Positions 55,777-64,000 of a stretch of DNA of 64,000 bases are shown piece by piece. A program made the position numbers and the translations under genes. The DNA comes from Mycobacterium sp. IS-1496 (lineage in GTDB: Bacteria; Actinomycetota; Actinomycetes; Mycobacteriales; Mycobacteriaceae): assembly GCF_001499995.1 (NCBI RefSeq), contig NZ_LQIU01000012.1, positions 62,001-126,000 of the forward strand. Direction: 5' to 3'. The notes below the pieces were generated by a model that ran no database searches, was not told the origin of the DNA, and saw only the letters and a program-made list of their open reading frames with translations. Every line of letters begins with the position of its first letter. Positions within the stretch are counted from its first letter, which is position 1.

Positions 55777-57378
55777 ATGGCCGGCTACGACTACATCATC
55801 GCCGGTGCGGGCACGGCCGGATGCGTGCTCGCCAACCGGTTGTCACAGGACCCGAAGGTCACGGTGTTGCTGCTCGAGGCCGGCGGCGGCGACCGAAACC
55901 TGTGGTTCCACATCCCCAAGGGTTCGGGGAAGCTGTTCGAGAGCGAAAAGCACATGTGGCACTACGAGACGACGCCGTTCGGGCCCGACTCCCACGTCGA
56001 GCAGTGGATGCGCGGCAAGGCGCTGGGCGGGTCCAGTTCCATCAACGGCATGATCTACAACCGGGGCAGCCGCGCCGACTACGACGGGCTCGAACGGCTG
56101 GGCAACAAAGGTTGGGGCTGGGACGAGATCCTGCCGATCTTCAAGTCCTTCGAGGACAACGCATTCGGTGCGTCCCCGACGCGCGGCGCCGGCGGGCCGC
56201 TGCACATCTCCGTGCCGCGTGACCCCGATCCGCTGTGCGAGGAGATGATCGACGCGGCGGGCCGTACCGGTATGACGCGCGTGCAGGACATCAACGAGTC
56301 CGACGGGGAACGCATCGGCTACGCCACCTCCACGATCCGCAACGGATGGCGCGTCAGCGCGGCCACCGCGTTCCTCAAACCCGCGCTGCGCCGACCCAAC
56401 CTGACCGTGCGCACCGGAGCGATCGTCCGCCGGGTGCTGTTCGACGGTGACCGGGCCGCAGGTGTCGAGGTGGTGACGGGTGAGGGCGCCGAACAGGTGC
56501 GTGCCGGCCGTGAGGTGATCGTGTCGATGGGCAGCCTGAACTCCCCGAAGCTGCTGCAGTTGTCGGGCATCGGTCCCCGCGACGTGCTGACCGCGGCTGG
56601 GGTGGAGGTGCGCCTCGAACGCGACAACGTCGGCCGGGGGTTGCGCGAACACCGCTGTGCGACATTGCGGTTGCGTCTCAAGGAAGACCTCGGATACAAC
56701 AAATACCTGGCCGGCAGATTCGGGCAGGCGCTCACCGGCATGAGATTTCTGGCCAGCCGCAAGGGTCCGCTCGCCGCACCGTCCTTCGACGTCGTGGGAT
56801 TCGTCAAGGCGCAGGCCGACGCCGAACGGCCCGACGGCCAGGTGATGATGGGGCCCTACACGCTCCCGCCCTACAACACGGGCGAACCGGTCGTCATCGA
56901 ACGGTCGGCGGGTGTGTCGTGTCTGGGGATGGTGCTGCGGCCCACCTCCGAAGGCTGTGTCGAGATCACCTCCGCGGATCCGGTTGGGCCGCTGCGGATC
57001 AACCCGAACTATCTGGACACCGACTACGACCGTGAGACGACGGCGAAGCTGCTGCGCAGGATGCGTGCGGTCTTCGAACAGTCGCCGATCGCCGAACGGA
57101 TCAGCCACGAGACCTATCCCGGTCCGCACGTGCGAAGCGACGATCAACTCGTCGACGCCGCGCTCGACGGCGGGTACTGCGGCTACCACGCCACGGCGAC
57201 CTGCGCGATGGGGCCGGGTGACGACGACGTCGTCGACGATCGACTGCGGGTCAGGGGCGTCGACGGCCTGCGGGTGGTGGACTGTTCGGTGATGCCCACG
57301 ATGGTGGCGGGCAATCTCAACGGTCCCATGATGGCGATGGCCTGGCGGGCAGCGGATTTCATCCTGCAAGGCCGCTGA
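55777..57378 (+). CDS. GMC-family flavin oxidoreductase
   Basis: 533-residue FAD enzyme of the glucose-methanol-choline type. The dinucleotide motif is IIAGAGTAGCVLANRL, MRGKALGGSSSINGM is the second GMC signature region, and a C-terminal GYCGYHATATCAMG carries the active-site His, followed by VMPTMVAGNLNGP. It would oxidise a primary or secondary alcohol. ATG at 55777. It is the first gene after operator site A and may belong with the P450/SDR block. Confidence 0.88.
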   Translation: MAGYDYIIAGAGTAGCVLANRLSQDPKVTVLLLEAGGGDRNLWFHIPKGSGKLFESEKHMWHYETTPFGPDSHVEQWMRGKALGGSSSINGMIYNRGSRADYDGLERLGNKGWGWDEILPIFKSFEDNAFGASPTRGAGGPLHISVPRDPDPLCEEMIDAAGRTGMTRVQDINESDGERIGYATSTIRNGWRVSAATAFLKPALRRPNLTVRTGAIVRRVLFDGDRAAGVEVVTGEGAEQVRAGREVIVSMGSLNSPKLLQLSGIGPRDVLTAAGVEVRLERDNVGRGLREHRCATLRLRLKEDLGYNKYLAGRFGQALTGMRFLASRKGPLAAPSFDVVGFVKAQADAERPDGQVMMGPYTLPPYNTGEPVVIERSAGVSCLGMVLRPTSEGCVEITSADPVGPLRINPNYLDTDYDRETTAKLLRRMRAVFEQSPIAERISHETYPGPHVRSDDQLVDAALDGGYCGYHATATCAMGPGDDDVVDDRLRVRGVDGLRVVDCSVMPTMVAGNLNGPMMAMAWRAADFILQGR

Positions 57379-57380
57379 CC

Positions 57381-57892
57381 TCACATCACCGCGAATCCAG
57401 CGTCCACGGGCAGCGCGGTCCCGGTGATGTAGCGGGCCCCGTCGCTGACCAGGTACATCACGGCCGCGGTCACATCGCTCGGCTCGACGAACGGTACCGG
57501 CAGCAGGTTCCCCGACATCGCACTGCCTTCGGGGTTGGCCTCGAACACCCGCGCCATGTGCTCGTTGAAGATCATTGGCGTCGCAAAACCCGTCGGGTGG
57601 ATCGAGTTCACCCGGATGTTGTGCGGGGCATGCGCATGGCTGCCGAGCGCATCAGGCCGACGACACCGTGTTTGGACGCCGCGTAGGCCAAGGTCGCGGC
57701 ACTGCCGTCGCGGCCGCGCCCGACCAGGCCCTGCATCGAGCTGATCAGAATCATCGATCCGCCGATTCCGCCACGAATCATCGACGGTGCCGTCGCGGCG
57801 ATGGTGTGCCACGCCATCCAGGTTCACGTCGACGATGTCCCGGTAGACGCGGTACCGGTGATCACCGCGACGCGAGATGCGCTGTCTGTCAT
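57381..57892 (-). pseudogene. Decayed mycofactocin-type SDR
   Basis: Remains of a carveol-dehydrogenase-like SDR (mycofactocin-coupled type). The ATG at 57892 overlaps the upstream P450 stop (ATGA) and begins a VAVITG start, then jumps to DIVDVNLDGV, so the first Rossmann half is largely missing. The body then shifts frame at VDVNLDGV (to AWHTIAATAPSMIRGG and ISSMQGLVGRG) and again at SAAM (to APHNIRVNSIHP). The last 80 codons, with FNEHMARVFEANPEGSA and a DAGFAVM end, are readable. The remnant is about 510 bp against roughly 830 expected. Confidence 0.8.
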
Positions 57893-59076
57893 CGGATCAC
57901 TGCGGGCATGCTGTCCCAGCCGCGCACCGTCGAGGTCCGCGACCGGCGGGCGCCGCTCATGTCGATGTCCCACTCCGGCCAGCGTTTGAGCACCTCCTCA
58001 AGGGCCACCCGCCCCTCCAGCCGGGCCAGCGGGGCGCCGACGCAGAAATGGGCTCCGCGGCCGAAGGTGAGGTGACCGCCAGGCTTGCGGTGGATGTCGA
58101 ACTGATCGGCGTTCTCGAACTGTCGTTCATCGCGGTTGGCGGAAGCGAGCATCAACAACAGCGGGCTTCCCGCGGGCACGACCACCCCGTGGAAAGTGAC
58201 GTCGTCGGTGGCGACGTAGCGCGCGACATGGGGGCCCGGTGGTTCGTAACGCAGCAACTCCTCGATCGCGGTCGGGATCGATGTAGGGGTGCAGGCCAGC
58301 TCTTTGCGCTGATCCGGGTGTTCTGCCAGTACCTTGCCCATCCAGCCGAACAGGCGCCCGGTGGTCTCGACGCCCGCACCGGCGACGACCGCGAGGAACA
58401 CGGTGAGCTCCTGTTTCGTCAGCTTGCGGACCGTGCCGGTCTCGTCTTCGAACTCGACGTTGAGCAGTTCGGTGATCAGGTCGTCGGACGGGTTCTTCTC
58501 CCGCCACTCGATGTACTCGCCGAACATCTCGCCGGTGAAGTAGCGGTCCTTGTCGATCGCCATCGGCTTACCGGCCTCGTTGCGCAGGACTTCGTTGGCG
58601 TGCTCGCGCACCGCCGGCTGTTCGGAGTTGGGGATGCCGGCGAGCATGCCGATCGTGCGCATGGGGAGTTCGGCACCCAGGTCCTCGACGAAGTCGAACC
58701 GGTCGCCGCCGACGAGCGGATTGAGGCACGCGACGCAGAACGCGCGAATCTTGTCCTCGATCGCCCTCATCTTCTTCGGCGTGAACGCCCTGGCGACGAT
58801 CGCGCGGTGGATGGTGTGCAGTGGCGGATCTTCGTTGATGAAGATGCCGGGAGGCATCACCGGATCCGTCATGACGACCTCGAGAATGTCACCCTTGGCG
58901 GAACTGAGGCGCGTCGTATCCTTCAGCGCCGCATCCACATCGGCGTACCGGCTCACGCCCCAGAAGCCGTGCTCGTCGTTGTGGTACACGGGCGCCTCGT
59001 CGCGCAACCTGCGGTAGGTCGGATAGGGGTCGATGTCGATGTCGACGTGCCACGGGTCGTAGTACAGATCGCTCAA
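57889..59076 (-). CDS. Cytochrome P450
   Basis: 395-residue P450. The I-helix is VVAGAGVETTGR, the K-helix EELLRYEPP and the heme loop FGRGAHFCVGAPLARLEG. The TTG start at 59076 has AAGGAG six bases upstream; longer frames overlap the divergent SDR. It once fed into the now-broken SDR (stop/start overlap), so the pair probably hydroxylated then oxidised a substrate. Divergent from the SDR-P450-SDR-LLM operon across operator site B. Confidence 0.87.
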   Translation of the reverse strand: MSDLYYDPWHVDIDIDPYPTYRRLRDEAPVYHNDEHGFWGVSRYADVDAALKDTTRLSSAKGDILEVVMTDPVMPPGIFINEDPPLHTIHRAIVARAFTPKKMRAIEDKIRAFCVACLNPLVGGDRFDFVEDLGAELPMRTIGMLAGIPNSEQPAVREHANEVLRNEAGKPMAIDKDRYFTGEMFGEYIEWREKNPSDDLITELLNVEFEDETGTVRKLTKQELTVFLAVVAGAGVETTGRLFGWMGKVLAEHPDQRKELACTPTSIPTAIEELLRYEPPGPHVARYVATDDVTFHGVVVPAGSPLLLMLASANRDERQFENADQFDIHRKPGGHLTFGRGAHFCVGAPLARLEGRVALEEVLKRWPEWDIDMSGARRSRTSTVRGWDSMPAVIR

Positions 59077-59119
59077 CGTGCTCTCCTTGCCGGCTGGTTC
59101 GTGCGAGCATATAGGCTGT

Positions 59120-59137
59120 GCTATACATCCGTACAGC
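59120..59137. promoter_or_regulatory. 18-bp palindromic operator, site B
   Basis: GCTATAC-atcc-GTACAGC between two divergent operons; 15 bp before the SDR TTG (59153) and 43 bp from the P450 TTG (59076). It could repress both. TATACAT inside it fits a -10 box. Confidence 0.75.
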
Positions 59138-59152
59138 TTGTGAGGAGACCTG

Positions 59153-59896
59153 TTGAGTCGTGTAGCTGTGGTGACCGGCGGGGCGTCCGGGCTGGGCGAG
59201 GCGATCAGTGCCGGTCTTGCCGCCGACGGCCATCGGGTGGCGGTGCTCGACGTCAACGCCGACGCCGCGGAGAAGATCGCCGCCGAATTGCGTGGCCACG
59301 GCGCGCAGGCGCTCGCCGTGGGCGTCGACGTCTCCGACGAATCCTCGGTCGAGGAGGCGTTCGCCGACGTACGGGCCGAATTCGGGCCGGTCGAGATCCT
59401 GGTGACCAGCGCCGCGATCGGCGGCTTCACCCGTTTCGACAAGATCACCCTCGACGAGTGGAACCGCTACCTGGCGGTCAATCTGACCGGCACGTTCCTG
59501 AGCATCCGCGCCGCGCTGTCGGACATGGTGGCGGCCGGCTGGGGTCGGGTCGTCACGATCTCGTCGGCGGCCGGCCAACAGGGAGCGCCGCGGCAGGGGC
59601 ACTATTCGGCGACCAAAGGCGGCGTCATCGCGATGACCAAGACCGTCGCCCGCGACTACGCCCGGCACGGCATTACCGCCAACTCCGTGCCGCCGTTCGC
59701 GATCGAGACGCCGATGCTGCGCCGGCAGCAGTCCGAGGGCAAGCTACCGCCGAACGAGTACCTCACCCAGGCGATCCCGGCCGGACACGTCGGCAAACCC
59801 GAGGATGTGGCCGCGGTGTGCGCGTTCCTGTGCACGGACGCAGCCGGCTATGTGACCGGACAGGTCATCGGTGTCAACGGAGGAGCAGTGCTGTGA
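59153..59896 (+). CDS. Short-chain dehydrogenase/reductase
   Basis: 247-residue classical SDR. VVTGGASGLGEA is the cofactor loop, the Asp after the second strand (VLDVN) favours NAD, SAAIGG replaces NNAG in part, and the catalytic pair is in ISSAAG and HYSATKGG. TTG at 59153 with a strong GAGGAG seven bases upstream. Overlaps the next P450 (GTGA). First gene of a four-gene operon to 63012. Confidence 0.85.
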   Translation: MSRVAVVTGGASGLGEAISAGLAADGHRVAVLDVNADAAEKIAAELRGHGAQALAVGVDVSDESSVEEAFADVRAEFGPVEILVTSAAIGGFTRFDKITLDEWNRYLAVNLTGTFLSIRAALSDMVAAGWGRVVTISSAAGQQGAPRQGHYSATKGGVIAMTKTVARDYARHGITANSVPPFAIETPMLRRQQSEGKLPPNEYLTQAIPAGHVGKPEDVAAVCAFLCTDAAGYVTGQVIGVNGGAVL

Positions 59897-61248
59897 ATCC
59901 CCCACCCGCGGAACAACCGAACTACCACTTCGACCGGCACAGCCCGCAGTACCGCGACGAGTTCCTCGACATCACCCACGAGATGCACAGCAGGTGCCCG
60001 CTGGCGTGGACCGACACCTATGACGGTCACTGGGTCGCCGCGGGCAGCGACGCGGTGTTCGAACTGGCGCGCTGCCCGCACGTGTCCAACGACCACGACG
60101 TCAACAACGAACGGCGCGGCTACAAGGGCATCTCGATCCCGCGGATGGTGGAGGCGGAGGGCTTCCGCGGCGGCATGCTGGAGATGGACGATCCCGAACA
60201 CCGCCACTACCGGACGGTGTTGAACCCCTACCTGTCGCCGGCGGCGGTGAAGCGCTGGGAACCGTTCGTCGACGAGATCGTCCGCGCCTGCCTCGACGAC
60301 CGCATCGAGACCGGCCGGATCGACTTCGTCGACGACCTGGCCAACGTGGTGCCCGCGGTGCTGACCCTGGCGATGCTCGGTGTGCCGCTGCAGAAGTGGG
60401 AGATGTACAACGAGCCCGCCCATGCCTCGGTGTACACCCCGCCGGACTCACCCGACGCCGAGCGGGTACGCGAGCTGTACCTGGCCATGGGGGTGGACCT
60501 GTTCACCAACCTGGTCGAGATCAGGGAGAATCCCCGGCCCGGCATCATCGACGCATTGGTGAAGCTGCGTATCGACGGCGAGCCGGCACCCGACATCGAG
60601 CTGATCGGCATGCTGAACCTGCTCATCGGCGGGGGATTCGATACCACGACCGCGTTGACCGCACATGCGCTGGAATGGCTGTCGGAGAACCCCGCCGAAC
60701 GGACCCGGCTCAGCGCCGAGCGCGACACGCTGCTCAATCCGGCCACCGAGGAATTCCTGCGGTACTTCACCCCGGCGCCGGGCGACGCCCGCACCGTCGC
60801 CGAGGACATGACCCTCGACGGCATCGAACTGCGGGAAGGTCAACGGCTCTGGTTGTCCTGGGCGATGGCCAACCGTGACCCCGCCGTGTTCGGCGAGCCG
60901 GACCAGATCATCCTGGACCGAAAGGGTAACCGGCACTTCAGCTTCGGCCTCGGCGTGCACCGGTGCATCGGATCCAATGTCGCGCGCACGGTGTTCAAGT
61001 CGATGCTCACCGCGGTCCTGGACCGGATGCCGGACTACCGGTGTCTACCGGAGGGGACCGTGCACTACGACAGCATCGGCGTGATCCAGGGCCTGCGGCA
61101 CCTGCCCGCCGAGTTCACCCCGGCGGAGCGCCGTGGCGCCGGAGTGGCGGAGACCGTCGACAGGCTTCAAAAGATCTGCGAAGAGCAAGGATTGGCGCGA
61201 CCCATCACCGAACTGAAGGAATCCGCGCGCATCGAGGTGACGGCGTGA
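59893..61248 (+). CDS. Cytochrome P450
   Basis: 451-residue P450, longer than its neighbour because of a C-terminal tail. The I-helix is LIGGGFDTTTAL (Asp-Thr-Thr), the K-helix EEFLRYFTP, and the heme loop FGLGVHRCIGSNVART has an unusual VART end. GTG at 59893 overlaps the SDR stop; a much longer open frame begins at 57877 but is a chance extension through antisense DNA. Probably oxidises a substrate shared with the flanking SDRs. Confidence 0.87.
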   Translation: MNPPPAEQPNYHFDRHSPQYRDEFLDITHEMHSRCPLAWTDTYDGHWVAAGSDAVFELARCPHVSNDHDVNNERRGYKGISIPRMVEAEGFRGGMLEMDDPEHRHYRTVLNPYLSPAAVKRWEPFVDEIVRACLDDRIETGRIDFVDDLANVVPAVLTLAMLGVPLQKWEMYNEPAHASVYTPPDSPDAERVRELYLAMGVDLFTNLVEIRENPRPGIIDALVKLRIDGEPAPDIELIGMLNLLIGGGFDTTTALTAHALEWLSENPAERTRLSAERDTLLNPATEEFLRYFTPAPGDARTVAEDMTLDGIELREGQRLWLSWAMANRDPAVFGEPDQIILDRKGNRHFSFGLGVHRCIGSNVARTVFKSMLTAVLDRMPDYRCLPEGTVHYDSIGVIQGLRHLPAEFTPAERRGAGVAETVDRLQKICEEQGLARPITELKESARIEVTA

Positions 61249-62105
61249 CCGGTGAACGTCCGGTCGCCGTCGTCACCGGAGCCAGCCGTGGCGCCGGCGC
61301 AGGGATCGCACACGCGCTGGGCGCACACGGCTGCACCGTCTACGTGACGGGCCGCACGGTGGATGCAGGCGGGACGGCGCCGGGCACCATCGGCGAGACG
61401 GCGCAGAAGGTCACCGCCGCAGGCGGGCAGGGCATCGCGGTCCGTGTCGATCACGGCGACGACGAACAGGTGAAGAACTTCTTCGATCGGGTCGCCCGCG
61501 ATCACGGGCGGATCGACATCCTGGTCAACAATGCCGCCGTCATCCGCGACGAGATGATGGGCCGCACCAAGTTCTGGGAAGAACCCATCAACGTCATCGA
61601 CACCCTCGATGTCGGACTGCGCAGCAGCTATGTCGCCACCGTCTTCGCTGCGCCGCTGATGGTGCCCAACGGTGAGGGGCTGGTGGTGTTCACGTCGTCG
61701 TCCGGTGCGGTGCACTACGCGTTCGGACCCGCCTACGGGGTGCCGAAGGCGGGCGCGGACAAGATGGCCGCCGACATGGCCTACGACTTCCGTGACGCCG
61801 GCATCGCGTCGGTGTCGATCTGGATGGGCTCGCTGCTGACCGACCGGGTACGCAAGATCGTCGCGAGCAACCCGGAGAAGTTCGGCCACATCCTCGACAC
61901 CGCCGAGACACCGGAGCTGACCGGGCACGTGATCTGGGAGCTGCATCGCGATCCAGACGTGATGTCGCTCAGCGGGCAGACGCTGATCGGCGCCGAGCTG
62001 GCGGTGAAGTACGGGATCAAGGACGAGGACGGCCGGCAACCACCCTCCTATCGCGACCTGTTCGACGTACATCCGCCTCGACAGTGCACCCATGTGATGC
62101 GATGA
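61245..62105 (+). CDS. Short-chain dehydrogenase/reductase
   Basis: 286-residue SDR resembling the DHRS1-like subfamily. Cofactor loop VVTGASRGAGAGI, TGRT after strand two (favours NADP), NNAA in place of NNAG, and catalytic Ser in FTSSSGAV and YGVPK as the Tyr/Lys. GTG at 61245 overlaps the P450 stop. The LLM enzyme follows after four bases. Confidence 0.84.
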   Translation: MTGERPVAVVTGASRGAGAGIAHALGAHGCTVYVTGRTVDAGGTAPGTIGETAQKVTAAGGQGIAVRVDHGDDEQVKNFFDRVARDHGRIDILVNNAAVIRDEMMGRTKFWEEPINVIDTLDVGLRSSYVATVFAAPLMVPNGEGLVVFTSSSGAVHYAFGPAYGVPKAGADKMAADMAYDFRDAGIASVSIWMGSLLTDRVRKIVASNPEKFGHILDTAETPELTGHVIWELHRDPDVMSLSGQTLIGAELAVKYGIKDEDGRQPPSYRDLFDVHPPRQCTHVMR

Positions 62106-62109
62106 GGCC

Positions 62110-63012
62110 GTGCGGATAGGACTGACCGGCGGGGCCTCTACTGTCGACAAGATCGTGGCGCAGGCGCAGCAGGCCGAAGCCGACGGGTTCTCCGCGCTGT
62201 GGTACGCGAGCGCGGTCGCCGGCGATCCGTTGGTGGCGATGGCGATCGCGGGTCGCGCCACCACGTCGATCGAGCTGGGCACCGCGGTGCTGCAGACCTA
62301 TCCCTGTCATCCGCTTCTGCAGGCAAACAGGGTGGCGGCGGCCGCCAACGCGATGGGACGCCCCGGTCTGACACTGGGAATCGGGCCGTCCCACGAACCC
62401 ATCGTCCGTGATGTGCTGGGGCTGTCCTACGACTATCCGGTGCGCAACACCCGCGAATATCTCCAGATCCTCACCGGCCTGCTCGCGGGGCGCAACGTGG
62501 ACGTCGACGGCACCGACTGGACCACGCACAGCTCCGGCCGGATGGCCGCGGTTGATCACCGCGTCCCGGTTCTGCTCTCGGCACTGTCGCCCCGGATGCT
62601 GCGGGTCGCCGCGGAACTGACCGACGGCGTGGTGTTATGGCTGGCGTCGGCGACGGTGATCGCCGAACGGATCGTCCCGACGCTCGCCGGCGGCCGCGTC
62701 GTGGCGGGGTTGCCGGTCGCGGTACACGACGACGAACGCGAAGCCCGCGAGGCGATCGCCGCGACGGCCGGCGGCTACGAACGAATGGTCAACTACCAGA
62801 ACATCATCCGAGCCGGAGGTGGCGCCTCGGCGGCCGACGTCGGCATCGTCGGTGACGAGGAGGCCGTAACCCGACAGCTTGAGGAACTGCTCGCTGCCGG
62901 TGCGACCGACGTGTGGGCGCAACCCGTCGCGGTGGGTGCCGACCGGGTGCAGCTGTCGGCGTCGGTGAAACGAACCCGGGCGCTACTCGGTGAGCTGGCG
63001 CGCGCGGGATAG
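62110..63012 (+). CDS. LLM-class F420/flavin-dependent oxidoreductase
   Basis: 300-residue bacterial-luciferase-like TIM barrel. MRIGLTGGAST opens it, IELGTAVLQTYPCHPLLQA and GIGPSHEPIV match the F420-dependent LLM group common in mycobacteria. It would reduce or oxidise an alkyl ketone or enone with F420H2; FMN use cannot be excluded. GTG at 62110. Last gene of the operon; convergent with the nitroreductase (one base between stops). Confidence 0.83.
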   Translation: MRIGLTGGASTVDKIVAQAQQAEADGFSALWYASAVAGDPLVAMAIAGRATTSIELGTAVLQTYPCHPLLQANRVAAAANAMGRPGLTLGIGPSHEPIVRDVLGLSYDYPVRNTREYLQILTGLLAGRNVDVDGTDWTTHSSGRMAAVDHRVPVLLSALSPRMLRVAAELTDGVVLWLASATVIAERIVPTLAGGRVVAGLPVAVHDDEREAREAIAATAGGYERMVNYQNIIRAGGGASAADVGIVGDEEAVTRQLEELLAAGATDVWAQPVAVGADRVQLSASVKRTRALLGELARAG

Positions 63013-63013
63013 T

Positions 63014-63685
63014 TCACTTGCCGCGGGGTCTGGCTCCGCGCCCGTAGGTGATGTCGGCGCGCTCGGGGTTCCACCGGTTGCGGAACACCACATCCGAGAG
63101 CGGCCGACGCCGCACCGGGCCATGGCGGCCGCGCGGCCAGCCCACCACCACGTGACCGGCCAGGAACCATTCGTCCGGGATGCCGACCGCCTCGCGCAAG
63201 GCCTTCTCCCCGCCATAGGACGCCCAGCTGGTGATGCACGCGCCGAGTCCCTGGGCCCGGGCGGCGAGATAGAAGTTCTGCAACGCGGGGTAGATCGAAC
63301 CGCCCTGCAGGAATTCCGACGAGAACTCGTTCTTGTACGCGACGAACAGCACCGAGGTGAACTCGCCGGCACGGTCGTGCAACTCGTAGGTGGCCCGGTT
63401 GTTGCGTGCGGCGCGGCTGTCGTCGTCGGCAGCGGGACGTGTCATCCCGTAGATGGATTCAATTGACTCCAGGGCGATTTGGGCCGCCTGAGCCACCGCG
63501 GCCCGCTGTTGCGCACCGTCGAGGACGATGAACCGCCACAGCTGCGCGTTGGCGCCGTTGGGCGCCCACGTCGCCGCCTGTAGGCAGCGGTCCAGGGTTT
63601 CGGCGCTGACGGGTTCGTCGGTGAACCGCCGGATCGAGCGCGCGGTGGCCATCACTTCCCAGACGTCATCGGTCGGATGCGGCAT
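63014..63685 (-). CDS. Nitroreductase-family FMN oxidoreductase
   Basis: 223-residue FMN enzyme. ATARSIRRFTDEPV at the N-terminus binds FMN phosphate, APNGANAQLWRF and LGACITSW are the other core motifs, and GWPRGRHGPVRRRPLSDVV ends it. Members reduce nitro groups, quinones or enones. ATG at 63685; GTG 63691 is close. Divergent from the SDR at 63780 across operator site C. Confidence 0.84.
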   Translation of the reverse strand: MPHPTDDVWEVMATARSIRRFTDEPVSAETLDRCLQAATWAPNGANAQLWRFIVLDGAQQRAAVAQAAQIALESIESIYGMTRPAADDDSRAARNNRATYELHDRAGEFTSVLFVAYKNEFSSEFLQGGSIYPALQNFYLAARAQGLGACITSWASYGGEKALREAVGIPDEWFLAGHVVVGWPRGRHGPVRRRPLSDVVFRNRWNPERADITYGRGARPRGK

Positions 63686-63732
63686 GTCCACTGGTGTACT
63701 CGACTCAAGCCGGGGTGTCCAGCACCACTGAT

Positions 63733-63750
63733 GCTGTACAGTCGTACTGC
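63733..63750. promoter_or_regulatory. 18-bp palindromic operator, site C
   Basis: GCTGTAC-agtc-GTACTGC between divergent nitroreductase (start 63685) and SDR (start 63780) genes. One arm base differs from sites A and B. TACAGT inside could serve as a -10. Confidence 0.7.
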
Positions 63751-63779
63751 ACGAGGGCAGACTGAATGGGAGTGATGCT

Positions 63780-64000
63780 GTGAGCGACAGGTTTTCGATG
63801 GACGGCAAGGTTGCCGTCATCACCGGCGGTGGTACCGGCATCGGGCGTGCCTCGGCATTGGTACTGGCCGAACACGGTGCCGACGTGGTGCTGGCCGGAC
63901 GGCGCGCGGAGCCGCTGAAGGAGACGGCTGCCGAGGTCGAGGCGCTGGGTCGGCGCGCCCTGGTGGTGCCGACCGACGTGACCAAGCCCGAGGAGTGCCA
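63780..64000 (+). CDS. Short-chain dehydrogenase/reductase (partial)
   Basis: First 73 codons of an SDR, running off the window. FSMDGKVAVITGGGTGIGRA gives the cofactor loop; VLAGRRAEPL after strand two favours NADP(H). GTG at 63780; the ATG at 63766 in another frame stops at once. It lies 29 bp after operator site C and is likely under the same regulator as the rest of the block. Confidence 0.82.
   Translation, partial: MSDRFSMDGKVAVITGGGTGIGRASALVLAEHGADVVLAGRRAEPLKETAAEVEALGRRALVVPTDVTKPEEC

Noticed and set aside
57877..59892. N-terminal two-thirds of a 1123-codon open frame that ends in the P450 at 61248
   Set aside because: It is antisense to a clear P450 and out of frame with a clear SDR; only the part from GTG 59893 has protein character.

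Overview
The window is high-GC actinobacterial chromosome, most likely from a fast-growing Mycolicibacterium-type mycobacterium. The cell-wall arabinan gene set (aftA, dprE2, dprE1, a GtrA protein), the galactan exporter (Wzm/Wzt with GlfT1), Bpa, an LpqH homologue, LigC, DesA and a PE-PPE-domain protein are all mycobacterial hallmarks. Two stretches follow M. tuberculosis gene order, as I recall it: 1-20767 corresponds broadly to Rv3772-Rv3792 and 24862-36034 to Rv3752c-Rv3762c. Accessory blocks interrupt this backbone. All homologies are from reading the sequence; no database search was run.

Layout. 1-2887 (minus) holds aftA (cut by the window edge), dprE2 and dprE1, which make and use decaprenylphosphoryl-arabinose. 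A plus-strand cassette at 2998-5662 (DUF1023 hydrolase, LppA-like lipoprotein, WXG-type small protein) separates them from the GtrA gene at 5667-6062. 6103-10650 carries a MocR regulator divergent from an AhpD-like gene, a kinase-like protein, a zinc-ribbon protein and a GjpA-type porin behind an AT-rich leader. 11003-14106 (minus) is bpa-wzt-glfT1-wzm. 14581-20767 holds a desulfurase-like protein without the PLP lysine, a quinone oxidoreductase with divergent MarR, tRNA-Ser(TGA), EchA21, a small lipoprotein, a DinB-like protein, a DUF4334 protein and Pat. tRNA-Ser(GCT) and tRNA-Arg(ACG) follow.

21117-24773 is accessory (cutinase, NTF2-like, phosphoesterase, MmcQ, a stand-alone zwf). 24862-36034 returns to backbone: alkylsulfatase, SDR, histidine phosphatase, an APH-like protein, LapA-like protein, the proXVWZ osmoprotectant transporter, a glycolipid-binding-type protein, TyrA, TadA with its partner, and tRNA-Ser(CGA). 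36201-54626 mixes small secreted proteins, a penicillin-binding lipoprotein, a three-gene B12 diol/glycerol dehydratase operon with fused large and medium subunits, a PE-PPE hydrolase, LpqH, a haloalkane dehalogenase, tRNA-guanine transglycosylase, a P450, a saccharopine-dehydrogenase-like protein, an amino-acid ABC importer with receptor and permease fused, GluQ and DesA. LigC closes this part.

55777-64000 is a catabolic block: GMC oxidoreductase, two P450s, three SDRs plus one decayed mycofactocin-type SDR, an LLM-class flavin/F420 enzyme and a nitroreductase. Three promoters here share one 18-bp palindrome (GCTRTAC-N4-GTACWGC), which suggests a single repressor whose gene is not in the window. 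This unassigned regulon and the cassette that splits the arabinan operon are the two most interesting items.
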